Assembly: GCA_030263555.1 (NCBI GenBank)
Contig: SZPE01000011.1
Location: forward strand, 10,486-74,485
Source of the DNA: CFX2 sp014338005
GTDB lineage: Bacteria > Chloroflexota > Anaerolineae > Aggregatilineales > Phototrophicaceae
Direction: 5' to 3'
DNA: 64,000 nt
Shown piece after piece: positions 56,759-64,000 of this stretch; position 1 is the stretch's first letter; each line of letters opens with the position of its first letter. The notes below the pieces were generated by a model. That model was not told the origin of the DNA. It worked only from the letters and a program-made list of their open reading frames with translations, and ran no database searches. The position numbers were made by a program, and so were the translations under genes.

Positions 56759-58468
56759 TTATACCGCGCGGCGGCCATCTTCTCGCCACTCGAACGGCAG
56801 CAGCGCCAGCGGTTGGCCGCCGCCGATGAGCGCGAACGTTTTCAGCAGATCGTCCAGCATGGCGGCGGGGCTGGCCGCCACCTGCGGCGGCAGCGGTTCG
56901 GTTTTGCCGCGCACCAGGCACACCGGCGCGTCGTCCGGCAGGTTCGCCAGGACGCGGGCTTTGGCGATGGCCGCGTGAATATCGCCCAGTTCGTCCACCA
57001 ATCCACGCTCCAACGCCTGCGCGCCCGTCCACACGCGCCCGCCGCCGACGGCCTCCACCGCTTCCGGCGTCAAACGGCGTCCGGCAGCGACCGACGCCAC
57101 GAACCGGCTGTAGTGGTGGCGAACGCCCCGCAGGATGCGCTCGCGCTGGGCTTCGGTGTAGGGCGTGAAGTCGCTGAAGATGGCCGCGTTGTCCCCGCGC
57201 ACGAACTCGTAGCGGTGGATATGCAGCCGCTCCCACAGGCCGTTGGTGACGGCTTTGGCGCTGATGACGCCGATAGAGCCGGTGAGGGTGGCCGGCTGGG
57301 CGAAAATCCACCGGGCGGGCGCGGCGATCATATAACCGCCGGAAGCGGCCACGCCGTTCATGCAGGCTACCAGCGGGCGATCAACCGCCAGTTCGGTCAG
57401 GGCGGCGGTCATGGCCTCGGCGGTGATGGCCGCGCCGCCGCCGCTGTCTATCAGCAGCACGACGGCGGCGGCCCGTTTGTTTTTCATCAGGGCGCGCACC
57501 TGCCGCACCACTGTGATGTCCCCGGCACGCTCCCCGCCGATGAACGGAATCGGCACGTCTGCCGGCAGGCTGCCGCTTTCGCCGGGGATCATCAGGCCGC
57601 CGACGCGCAAAATCGCCACGCAGCGGTCGGCGCGCGGGCGGGGTTTGCGGTACAGCGCCTTCTGTGCTTTATCGCCGGTCAGGATGTGCGGGCTGTCCAG
57701 CCGTTTCCGCAGGGCTTCTTCGGTTAACACGGCGTCCACGTAACCGGCGGCCAGGGCTTCCTCATCCAGGTAGGGTGCGCCGTCAATCATGGCGCGGACG
57801 GCCTCCGGCGTTAAACCGCGCCCTTCCGCGATGCCCTGCACGAAGATGTCGTACTGCGAATCCAGCAGCCATTCAAGCTGTTCGCGGCCTTCAGGCGAAG
57901 GGGCGGCGCGGGTGAAGCGGTCGAACGCGCCCTTGTAAGGCGAAATCGCCACGCTGTCGAGGCCGATGCCCACCACGTCCAGCGCATCTTTTAAAAACAC
58001 CGCTTCGGCGCGCAGGCCGGTTGTCACCAGTTCGCCGCCCGGCTGGATGATGATTTCGTCGGCGGCGCTGGCAACGTAGTACAGCCGGTTATCGTATAGC
58101 TGAGCATAGCAGATGACCCGCTTGCCGCACCCACGCAGCCGTTGGATGCTGCCGCGCAGGGTTTGCAGGTCGGCCAGGGACATATTCAGCCCGCGCAGGT
58201 GCAGGATGACGGCTTTCGGGCGCGGGTCGTCGCCGATGCGCCGGAACAGCCGTTCCACTTCCAACAGGCTGAAGGGCGGCGCGCCCAGCAGCCGCCGCTG
58301 AATCCAGCCGCGCGGCTCCGGCAAAACGGGCATTTCCGCCGGTAAGGTGAGCAGGATATAGTCAATTTTGCGGAACGCGCGCCGGCGGTTATCCACCGCC
58401 AGCCACAGGCGGCTGAACGCGCGCGCCGGGTTGAGCGCCGCAAGGATTTTCCGAATTATTTGACGCAT
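56759..58468 (-). CDS. sppA: Signal peptide peptidase SppA (double-domain, 67K type)
   Basis: A 569-residue SppA of the long two-domain type. Catalytic Ser376 is in NGVAASGGYMIA and the general base Lys179 in ISPYKGAFDRFTRAA, matching the Ser-Lys dyad that is split between the two domains of E. coli SppA. A further signature is the LTGSIGVISAK run near 395. The N-terminal segment (1-25) has no strong membrane helix (AALNPARAFSRLWLAVDNRRR), which is unusual because E. coli SppA is membrane-anchored. The enzyme degrades cleaved signal peptides. A palindrome TTGATCTATCAA (58486-58497) lies just upstream in the divergent region. Confidence 0.9.
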   Translation of the reverse strand: MRQIIRKILAALNPARAFSRLWLAVDNRRRAFRKIDYILLTLPAEMPVLPEPRGWIQRRLLGAPPFSLLEVERLFRRIGDDPRPKAVILHLRGLNMSLADLQTLRGSIQRLRGCGKRVICYAQLYDNRLYYVASAADEIIIQPGGELVTTGLRAEAVFLKDALDVVGIGLDSVAISPYKGAFDRFTRAAPSPEGREQLEWLLDSQYDIFVQGIAEGRGLTPEAVRAMIDGAPYLDEEALAAGYVDAVLTEEALRKRLDSPHILTGDKAQKALYRKPRPRADRCVAILRVGGLMIPGESGSLPADVPIPFIGGERAGDITVVRQVRALMKNKRAAAVVLLIDSGGGAAITAEAMTAALTELAVDRPLVACMNGVAASGGYMIAAPARWIFAQPATLTGSIGVISAKAVTNGLWERLHIHRYEFVRGDNAAIFSDFTPYTEAQRERILRGVRHHYSRFVASVAAGRRLTPEAVEAVGGGRVWTGAQALERGLVDELGDIHAAIAKARVLANLPDDAPVCLVRGKTEPLPPQVAASPAAMLDDLLKTFALIGGGQPLALLPFEWREDGRRAV

Positions 58469-58671
58469 TGTATCACCCTATAGACTTGATCTATCAAAGT
58501 CGTAATATAATAACGTGAGCCGCAGTGGGCGAAAACATCTCATGGCAGCGAGCAGCCTTGCAAAAACAAGGGGTTTAAGCCTCTTATCTTTTCTACCGGT
58601 GTTCTGGATATGTCGCCGCCGATGTGGAATTCCCTGCTGTCGTGACGATGCGGTGTGATGGAGAACCGTAA

Positions 58672-61600
58672 TTGTTAATCCTTGTGTCTGATTTTCCCCC
58701 GGCACGCGCAGTTTACAAAGTCTGGCGCTGGCTAACCGCGCCATCACCCGCTCTCAAAGACCCCACCGACCGCCGGCGGGCACAACTTTTATCGGCTGTT
58801 TTGGTGCTGCTGATTCCCCTGGCGCTGGTTTTAGTGGCCTTGCCGAATCTGGCCGCCAGCGTTATCCCATTGGCACAGCATCCCCATACGGCGGTCGTCA
58901 TTTGCAGTCTGGCTGCCGCCACGGCGATATACGGTTTAAGCCGGACGCGCTATTATAAAACGGCGGCGCTGGCGGCCGTTTTCACTGCTTCCTCGGTGGT
59001 GTTGGTGGCGGCAGCGACCGATCCCAACCCAACCTATATTGAAGCGGCTATTTACCCGGCTGCCCCGCTGCTGCTTAGCAGTTTTTTGCTGTCTTTGCCG
59101 CTGACGGCGCTGGTAGCCGTTTTGCAGATCGCTGGCCTCATCCTTGTGTCGTTTTTTTATCAAACGCCGGGTGCTGCGGATAACCTGCTGCCGCTGGTAG
59201 GTTTCCACATCGTAATGTCGGTGCTGATTTTGCTGATTTCGCACTATCGCAATCTGCTGGAACGCGACCGGCGCGAACAGTTGGAGCGGCGCGTGCAGGA
59301 ACGCACCGCCGAACTGTCCGAAGTGAACGCGCACCTGCGCCGGCAGATGGCCGAACGCGAGCAAACCGACGCCGCGCTGACCGAAGAACGCAACCTGCTG
59401 CACGCGCTGATCGAGAATATCCCCGATCTGGTGTTCGTGCTGGACACCAACTGCCGCTATATCCTGGACAACGCAGCCCACCGCGAGTATATCGGCGTTA
59501 GCAGCCTGGCCGATGTGATCGGTAAGGGCGGCAGCGACTTCTTCCCGCCGGAGGAAGCGGCGCAGTTTTATGCCGAGGAGCGCACCATCATTGAATCCGG
59601 CCAGCCGATGTTGAATATCGAAGCGCGTTATACCGATCTGAAGGGGGGGAAACACTTCGGCCTAACTAGCAAAATCCCCTTCCGCGACAGCCAGGGCAAT
59701 ATTATCGGTCTGGTGGGGATTGTGCGGGACATCACCGAACTTAAAGAGGCCGAGAACCGGCTGCGAGAAGCCTACAGCGAGGCCGAGCGCCGTATGACCG
59801 AACAGACGCTGGAGCTGTCACAAGCATATGCCCGGCTGTGGTATCAGGCCAACCTGCTGGAGAATGTTTCCGACGCAATCATTGCAATGGATATGGATTT
59901 CGTCATCCAGAGCTGGAACCGCGCGGCGGAGATGATTTACGGCTGGCTGGCAGACGAGGCCATCGGCAGGCCGTTCAAGGAAGTGGTCGAAGCCCGCACC
60001 GGCGCAGCGGAACGGGAAACCTGGCGGCGCGCCCTGCGGGAACACGGTGATTGGCATGGCGAGGTCGAACATTACCGCCGCGATGGCCGCCCGGTTTGGG
60101 TGCTGGCGTCCACTACGTTTATCCGCAACCACGATGGCTACCCAACCGGGTATGTCACCGTCAACCGGGACATCACGGACTACAAAAAAGCGCAGCTTGC
60201 CGAACGCCAGCAGCGGCTGCTGGCCGAGGCCCTGCGCGACACGGCAGCCGCCATCAACAGCACACTGGATGTTCAGGAAGTGCTGAGCCGAATTTTTACC
60301 CATATCGGGCGCATCGTGCCATGTGATTCCGCCAGCGTATCGCTGATCGAAGATGGCCGGGCGCGCGTGGTTTCGTTCTGGGAACAGGAGGCCGGAAAAC
60401 TGGCCGAGCATATCCGTTCGGTCGGGCTGGTGATTGCCGAAACGCCTTCGCTGGCGCGGATGATTGAAACCGGAAAGCCGGTTATCGTCAATGATACGAA
60501 CACCGACCCGCTGTGGGTGAGCTTGCCCAATACGGCCTGGTCAGGATCGTATATCGGCGCGCCGATCCGCGTGGACGGGCAGGTGATCGGCTTCCTGAAT
60601 GTGAACAGCTACCGCGCGCACACCTTTACTGGCGATCATGCGGAACGGCTGACGGCATTTGCGGAACAGGTCGCCATCGCCATCCGTAACGCCCGGATGT
60701 ATGAAACGGTTCGGCATCATGCCGATGATCTGGCGCAGCGGGTGGCGGAACGCACCGCCGAACTGGAGCGCGAGCGCGCGCAGCTTCAGATCATCCTGGA
60801 CTCGATGGATGAAGGTGTCATCAGCAGCAGACTGGACGAAAACCAGACCTTTCATCCCCGGTACATCAATCGCGCACTGACCCGGCTGCTGGGTTACGAA
60901 CTCGCAGACTGGCACGAGCGGCTGATTATGGATTTTGTAATCGCCCAGGACGAAGGCGAAAACCTTTATCAGCAGGCTTTCATGGCGCTGACGGAAAAGG
61001 GATGGTGGGAAAGCGAGGTTAAAATCCGGCGGAAGGATGGCTCGGCGCTGGATGCCAGCATCCATACCGTGCGCGTCAACAATGCCGAGGGCTTGTTCGT
61101 CGGCGTGGTCACGTTCGTTCGAGACATCAGCCGGGAAAAGGCGCTGCAAGAGCAGCAGTCGCGGTTTGTCGCCAATGCTTCTCACGAACTGCGGACGCCG
61201 ATCACCAATCTGATGACGCGCCTGTGGCTGCTGCGGATGCAGCCCGAACGGCTGGATGAACACCTGGTCGTGCTGGATGAAGTCGCCAACCGGATGCGGC
61301 GGCTGGTCGAAGACCTGCTGGATATATCGCGTTTTGAGCGCGGCATCATCCCCCTGGAACGCCAGACGATGGATGTGCGGCAGGCGGCGCTGGAAGTGCT
61401 GCGGCTTCAGACGCCGGAAGCGGAGCAGAAAGCCGTACAGTTGGTCGGCGACCTGCCGGAAACGCCGCTGTTTATCCGGGGCGACCCGCAGCGGATTTAC
61501 CAGGTCATCACCAATCTGGTGATAAACGCTATCAATTACACCCCGGAGGGCGGAACAGTTTTGGTAAAGACGACCGTCGAAAACGACTCCGCGTCCGGCG

Positions 61601-61845
61601 GCAGGAATGTTATCATACAGGTGCAGGATACCGGCGTCGGCATCGCCCCGGAACACCTGGTTAACCTGTTCCGCCCCTTTTACCGGGCCGGGGAGCAGGG
61701 CAAAGGCGCGGGATTGGGACTGACGATTGCCAAAGAGATCGTCGAAATGCACAGCGGGCAGATTTCGGTCGAAAGCGAGGTCGGAAAAGGCACGTGTTTC
61801 CGCGTGCGGCTGGCGCTGGAGAATACACATCTGGTTAACGGATAA
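58672..61845 (+). CDS. Multi-input sensor histidine kinase (TM-PAS-PAS-GAF-PAS-HisKA-HATPase)
   Basis: A 1057-residue membrane histidine kinase. About five helices between 40 and 195, a coiled coil (YRNLLERDRREQLERRVQERTAELSEVNAHLRRQMAEREQ), PAS 1 (about 240-365), PAS 2 (about 395-505), a GAF domain (about 530-680, GFLNVNS), another coiled coil and PAS 3 (about 705-820) lead to HisKA with the phospho-acceptor His838 in NASHELRTP and the ATPase with N box LVINAINYTPEGG and G boxes DTGVGIAPEH and GAGLGLTIAKEIVEMHSG. The translation start TTG at 58672 has GGAGAA upstream; a GTG at 58684 is an alternative. No receiver gene is adjacent; the orphan CheY-like protein at 45874 is a possible partner. 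Confidence 0.92.
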   Translation: MLILVSDFPPARAVYKVWRWLTAPSPALKDPTDRRRAQLLSAVLVLLIPLALVLVALPNLAASVIPLAQHPHTAVVICSLAAATAIYGLSRTRYYKTAALAAVFTASSVVLVAAATDPNPTYIEAAIYPAAPLLLSSFLLSLPLTALVAVLQIAGLILVSFFYQTPGAADNLLPLVGFHIVMSVLILLISHYRNLLERDRREQLERRVQERTAELSEVNAHLRRQMAEREQTDAALTEERNLLHALIENIPDLVFVLDTNCRYILDNAAHREYIGVSSLADVIGKGGSDFFPPEEAAQFYAEERTIIESGQPMLNIEARYTDLKGGKHFGLTSKIPFRDSQGNIIGLVGIVRDITELKEAENRLREAYSEAERRMTEQTLELSQAYARLWYQANLLENVSDAIIAMDMDFVIQSWNRAAEMIYGWLADEAIGRPFKEVVEARTGAAERETWRRALREHGDWHGEVEHYRRDGRPVWVLASTTFIRNHDGYPTGYVTVNRDITDYKKAQLAERQQRLLAEALRDTAAAINSTLDVQEVLSRIFTHIGRIVPCDSASVSLIEDGRARVVSFWEQEAGKLAEHIRSVGLVIAETPSLARMIETGKPVIVNDTNTDPLWVSLPNTAWSGSYIGAPIRVDGQVIGFLNVNSYRAHTFTGDHAERLTAFAEQVAIAIRNARMYETVRHHADDLAQRVAERTAELERERAQLQIILDSMDEGVISSRLDENQTFHPRYINRALTRLLGYELADWHERLIMDFVIAQDEGENLYQQAFMALTEKGWWESEVKIRRKDGSALDASIHTVRVNNAEGLFVGVVTFVRDISREKALQEQQSRFVANASHELRTPITNLMTRLWLLRMQPERLDEHLVVLDEVANRMRRLVEDLLDISRFERGIIPLERQTMDVRQAALEVLRLQTPEAEQKAVQLVGDLPETPLFIRGDPQRIYQVITNLVINAINYTPEGGTVLVKTTVENDSASGGRNVIIQVQDTGVGIAPEHLVNLFRPFYRAGEQGKGAGLGLTIAKEIVEMHSGQISVESEVGKGTCFRVRLALENTHLVNG

Positions 61846-61922
61846 AACGTAAGGTAAAATAAATATGCGTGCAGTTGGAATTGTGAACTTTGTGATAAAT
61901 CCGTGAGCGCCGGAGGAAAGCC

Positions 61923-62162
61923 ATGTCCGAAAACGAGCAGAATGACGAACGCACCGAAATCGTCAATCCGATTGCCAATGCCCTCAGTCGGGTTCTGGAC
62001 CGCAAAGCCGCCCGGCCACATGATCTGTACCGGCTGGCTGTGATCGTTGAGGGCATCCTGGATTCGCTGGATGACCCGGAGGCTCTGCAAACGATTCGCG
62101 GTGAACTGCGCGCTCTGGTCAGAGAGCTGTCGCAGGCGATGGTTCACGATCAACCCAAGTAG
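61923..62162 (+). CDS. Small acidic protein of unknown function
   Basis: A 79-residue protein with a polar N-terminus (MSENEQNDERTEIVNPIANAL) and two amphipathic helices (PHDLYRLAVIVEGILDSLDDP, TIRGELRALVRELSQAM). GGAGGAAA lies 6 bases before the ATG. It is placed between the histidine kinase and the metallophosphoesterase, 8 bases before the latter. No family recognised; helical dimer-forming adaptor is a guess. Confidence 0.65.
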   Translation: MSENEQNDERTEIVNPIANALSRVLDRKAARPHDLYRLAVIVEGILDSLDDPEALQTIRGELRALVRELSQAMVHDQPK

Positions 62163-62169
62163 AGCATTT

Positions 62170-63363
62170 ATGCCGGTTATTGACGAAACCAAACAGGCCG
62201 AAGTTGACCCGCTGGAACATACGCCCCTGCATACGCTGCTGGTGGCGACCAACCGCCTTCAATCGCTGCCGACCGTGCTGGTCGTGCTGGCGCTGCTGTT
62301 TAACGGCGCGCTGGTGGCGCTGGCAGCTGCCGCCTATACGCTGGACGCTGCCGCGCTGACCGTGATCGGGTACGCGGTGGCTGCCGCCGCGAACTGGCTG
62401 CTGCTGGCGCTGCTGCCGCGCACAGGCCGCAGCTACGGCCCGGATAAACCCTCGGCGCTGGCGCTGTCGGCGCTGTTCGCGCTGCTGTTATGCGCGCTGG
62501 CGCTGCTGCGCGCGCCCTGGTGGTTGGGGTGGGGGATGCTGGCCGCTGCTACCGCCATCGTGTTTTATTCGACCTGGATAGAGCCGTTCCGCTTGGGTGT
62601 AACCCGCCAGAGTTATACGACCGCGCGCTGGCAGAACGGCGCGCCGCCCCTGCGCCTGCTGCAAGTAGGCGATATTCATGTGGAGCGCGTCACCCCGCGC
62701 GAGCGGCATCTCAACCGCCTGATCGCGGAACTTCAGCCGGACATCATCGTGTTTACCGGCGACTTCGTGAACTTGTCCAATACCCACGACCCCGAAGCCG
62801 AAAAAGCCATCCGGGAAATTATCGGCCAGTGGCGCGCGCCGCTGGGGGTTTACTGCGTTTCCGGCACGCCGCTGGTCGAGCCGCTGGAGCGCGTTAAGGA
62901 CTTCGTGCGCGGCCTGGACAACCTCAAACTGCTGCCGAACCAGTGGATGACGATCAACACGCCGGGCGGGCCGCTGAACATCCTCGGTCTGGTGGTGACG
63001 CACGACATGGACAAAGACCGCGCGCTGCTTCGTAAGATGATGCTGACCGCGCCCAAAGACGGCCTGCATCTGCTGTTGATGCATCCGCCGGACATCGCGC
63101 CAGAGGCCAACGAGGCCGGGATTGACCTGTACCTGTGCGGCCACACACACGGCGGGCAGATTCGCCTGCCGCTGGTGGGGCCGATTTTTTCCAGCAGCCA
63201 CCTGGGCAACCGCTTCATCATGGGGCGCTATGAACTGGGCAGGACGACGCTCTACACGGCGCGCGGCGTCGGGCTAGAAGGGCTGGGCGCGCCGCGCGCG
63301 CGTTTCCGCTGCCCGCCGGAAATTGTGCTGTGGGAGATCGGGGGCGATGAGCGAGTCGGGTAA
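62170..63363 (+). CDS. Membrane-anchored metallophosphoesterase with an altered GNHD motif
   Basis: A 397-residue protein with about four N-terminal hydrophobic helices (38-145), then a calcineurin-like phosphoesterase domain. Motifs are GDIHVER (near 168), FTGDFVN (near 196), LLMHPPD (near 302) and CGHTHGGQI (near 322). The motif that should read GNHD/E reads VSGTPLVE (near 233), so the Asn metal ligand and the catalytic His are missing. It resembles the YaeI-type membrane phosphoesterases that act on lipid or pyrophosphate bonds. The altered motif is real in the sequence; whether the enzyme is active is not known. The next gene overlaps its end by 17 bases. Confidence 0.85.
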   Translation: MPVIDETKQAEVDPLEHTPLHTLLVATNRLQSLPTVLVVLALLFNGALVALAAAAYTLDAAALTVIGYAVAAAANWLLLALLPRTGRSYGPDKPSALALSALFALLLCALALLRAPWWLGWGMLAAATAIVFYSTWIEPFRLGVTRQSYTTARWQNGAPPLRLLQVGDIHVERVTPRERHLNRLIAELQPDIIVFTGDFVNLSNTHDPEAEKAIREIIGQWRAPLGVYCVSGTPLVEPLERVKDFVRGLDNLKLLPNQWMTINTPGGPLNILGLVVTHDMDKDRALLRKMMLTAPKDGLHLLLMHPPDIAPEANEAGIDLYLCGHTHGGQIRLPLVGPIFSSSHLGNRFIMGRYELGRTTLYTARGVGLEGLGAPRARFRCPPEIVLWEIGGDERVG

Positions 63364-63901
63364 AATAGTTGCCAACCCCGGCAGTACGCTTGGCGAAGCT
63401 CTGGGGGCGCTCATCGAGAGGGAAGTTAACCTTCTTGTCCGCCCTGTTGCGGAAGATAACGGCTGTGTGTATGTGACGGCAGGCCGTCCTAATCCCCGAA
63501 CCGGTCAGCCCACCAAGCTGCTTTTGCAGGATGCAGCAGGCAACCAGTTTAACGTTGATGCCGTGATCGCCAACCAGCGAATGCAGCCGCTCGTCCTGAT
63601 TGAGTCCAAATATATACGCTACAAAAAACATAACCGCGACAAGGGCAGCTGGATTTGTACTGCCCATTACAGCTTGCGGCGGACATTTCCAACGGTTCGT
63701 AAGTCAATAGCGGTTCTTGCCGGCAGTTGGAGCGGTAGTTCCAAAGCCATGTTAAACAGTTTCGACGTGACCCTGTTTGAAGTCGGATTCTCCGAGATCA
63801 TTCGTATCCTGACGGATTACGGCATTGATTTTGCCTGGCAAGAGAAAGAGCGCGACCGGGCAATGCGAGCCTGGTTAAACTGGACTGAATTAAGCGATTA
63901 G
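63347..63901 (+). CDS. PD-(D/E)XK nuclease-like protein (restriction endonuclease-type)
   Basis: A 184-residue protein beginning MSESGKIVANPGSTLGEALGALIEREV. FNVDAVIANQRMQPLVLIESKYIRYKKHNRDKGSWICTAHYSLRRTFP (near 75-122) carries the D ... E-x-K signature: Asp in VDAV, Glu and Lys in IESKY. Such cores occur in type II-like restriction enzymes and repair nucleases. The Tyr/Lys-rich loop after the motif and the VRKSIAVLAGSW helix-strand follow. It overlaps the metallophosphoesterase by 17 bases and ends just before an IS-like end. No methyltransferase partner lies beside it here. Confidence 0.7.
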   Translation: MSESGKIVANPGSTLGEALGALIEREVNLLVRPVAEDNGCVYVTAGRPNPRTGQPTKLLLQDAAGNQFNVDAVIANQRMQPLVLIESKYIRYKKHNRDKGSWICTAHYSLRRTFPTVRKSIAVLAGSWSGSSKAMLNSFDVTLFEVGFSEIIRILTDYGIDFAWQEKERDRAMRAWLNWTELSD

Positions 63902-64000
63902 CTGAAATAGGCGAGACTTAATCTGACACTTCGGGTAAAGTAGTGAGTACACGAAGAGGAGTGTCAGCATGACGAACGAAGAGAAGATCATCGCCACGAA
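63902..64000 (+). mobile_element. Left end of a probable insertion sequence
   Basis: GGCGAGACTTAATCTGACAC (63911-63930 region) is followed by a gene whose first codons read MTNEEKIIAT, similar to the start of IS481-type transposases. An inverted pair CTGACACT (63923-63930) and AGTGTCAG (63960-63967) covers the region between the AGAGGAG ribosome site and the ATG, which would limit translation from outside transcripts. The right end is outside the window, so this is not proven. Confidence 0.45.
63969..64000 (+). CDS. Transposase-like gene, 5' fragment
   Basis: Only ten full codons (MTNEEKIIAT) lie in the window. The start ATG has AGAGGAG upstream. The identification rests on the short N-terminus and the terminal repeat-like sequence upstream, so it is tentative. 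Confidence 0.4.
   Translation, partial: MTNEEKIIAT

Noticed and set aside
58486..58511. TTGATC plus TATAAT as promoter of the large histidine kinase
   Set aside because: The spacer is only 14 bases; the TTGATC is better explained as half of the palindrome TTGATCTATCAA.

Overview
The window is a high-GC, densely coded bacterial chromosome segment with 53 protein genes or gene pieces, no rRNA, tRNA or CRISPR array that I can see, and one probable insertion-sequence end at the right edge. The Pro/Thr-rich extracellular linkers, SH3-linked wall hydrolases, fused 2-oxo acid dehydrogenase E1, many polyprenyl-sugar genes and CHASE4/PAS/GAF sensors suggest a Chloroflexota (Anaerolineae-like) bacterium. 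This is inference from gene style, not from a marker gene.

Layout. 1-5034 (minus): start of a peroxiredoxin, selA, a small membrane protein and a large GH94-like enzyme. 5204-10222: a LON-domain protein followed by a glycolipid/glycoprotein module (flippase-like protein, polyprenyl-phosphate GT2, methyltransferase, convergent GT-C glycosyltransferase). 10317-12247: an ABC-F ribosome factor behind what looks like a complete transcription attenuator (promoter, leaderless leader peptide, alternative stems, intrinsic terminator). 12269-13930: a beta-class DNA methyltransferase fused to an Mrr-like nuclease domain. 14148-21571: zinc-ribbon, ICMT-like and STAS-like genes, a second flippase/hydrolase/FAD-enzyme run, and UDP-glucose dehydrogenase. 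21741-26547: an M16 peptidase pair, a scar of an MNT/HEPN module, and a PQQ-type lipoprotein with a cytochrome c tail.

26721-42085 is the metabolic centre of the window. A plus-strand operon encodes E2 and a fused E1alpha/beta, a TIM-barrel isomerase/epimerase, a PHP-domain protein, a SorE-like reductase, a SrlD-like sorbitol-6-phosphate dehydrogenase and a mannitol-dehydrogenase family enzyme. It faces a minus-strand ribose-type ABC importer and a LacI regulator. Repeated dyads near both promoters suggest regulated sugar or polyol use. No sugar kinase and no E3 are present. A dedicated thiamine-dependent E1/E2 complex acting on a ketose or a keto acid is the most interesting unassigned chemistry here.

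42262-47360: a RIO-family kinase behind a long structured leader with its own short reading frame, a HEAT-like protein, an M24 peptidase, a response regulator and an orphan metal ABC permease with a dyad touching its start codon. 47427-52321 (minus): two SH3-domain wall hydrolases and three small enzymes. 52488-64000: a CHASE4-HAMP-PAS sensor without a transmitter, a GT4, a dihydropyrimidinase, SppA, a large hybrid-input histidine kinase, a metallophosphoesterase lacking its GNHD motif, a PD-(D/E)XK nuclease and the 5' end of a transposase-like gene.
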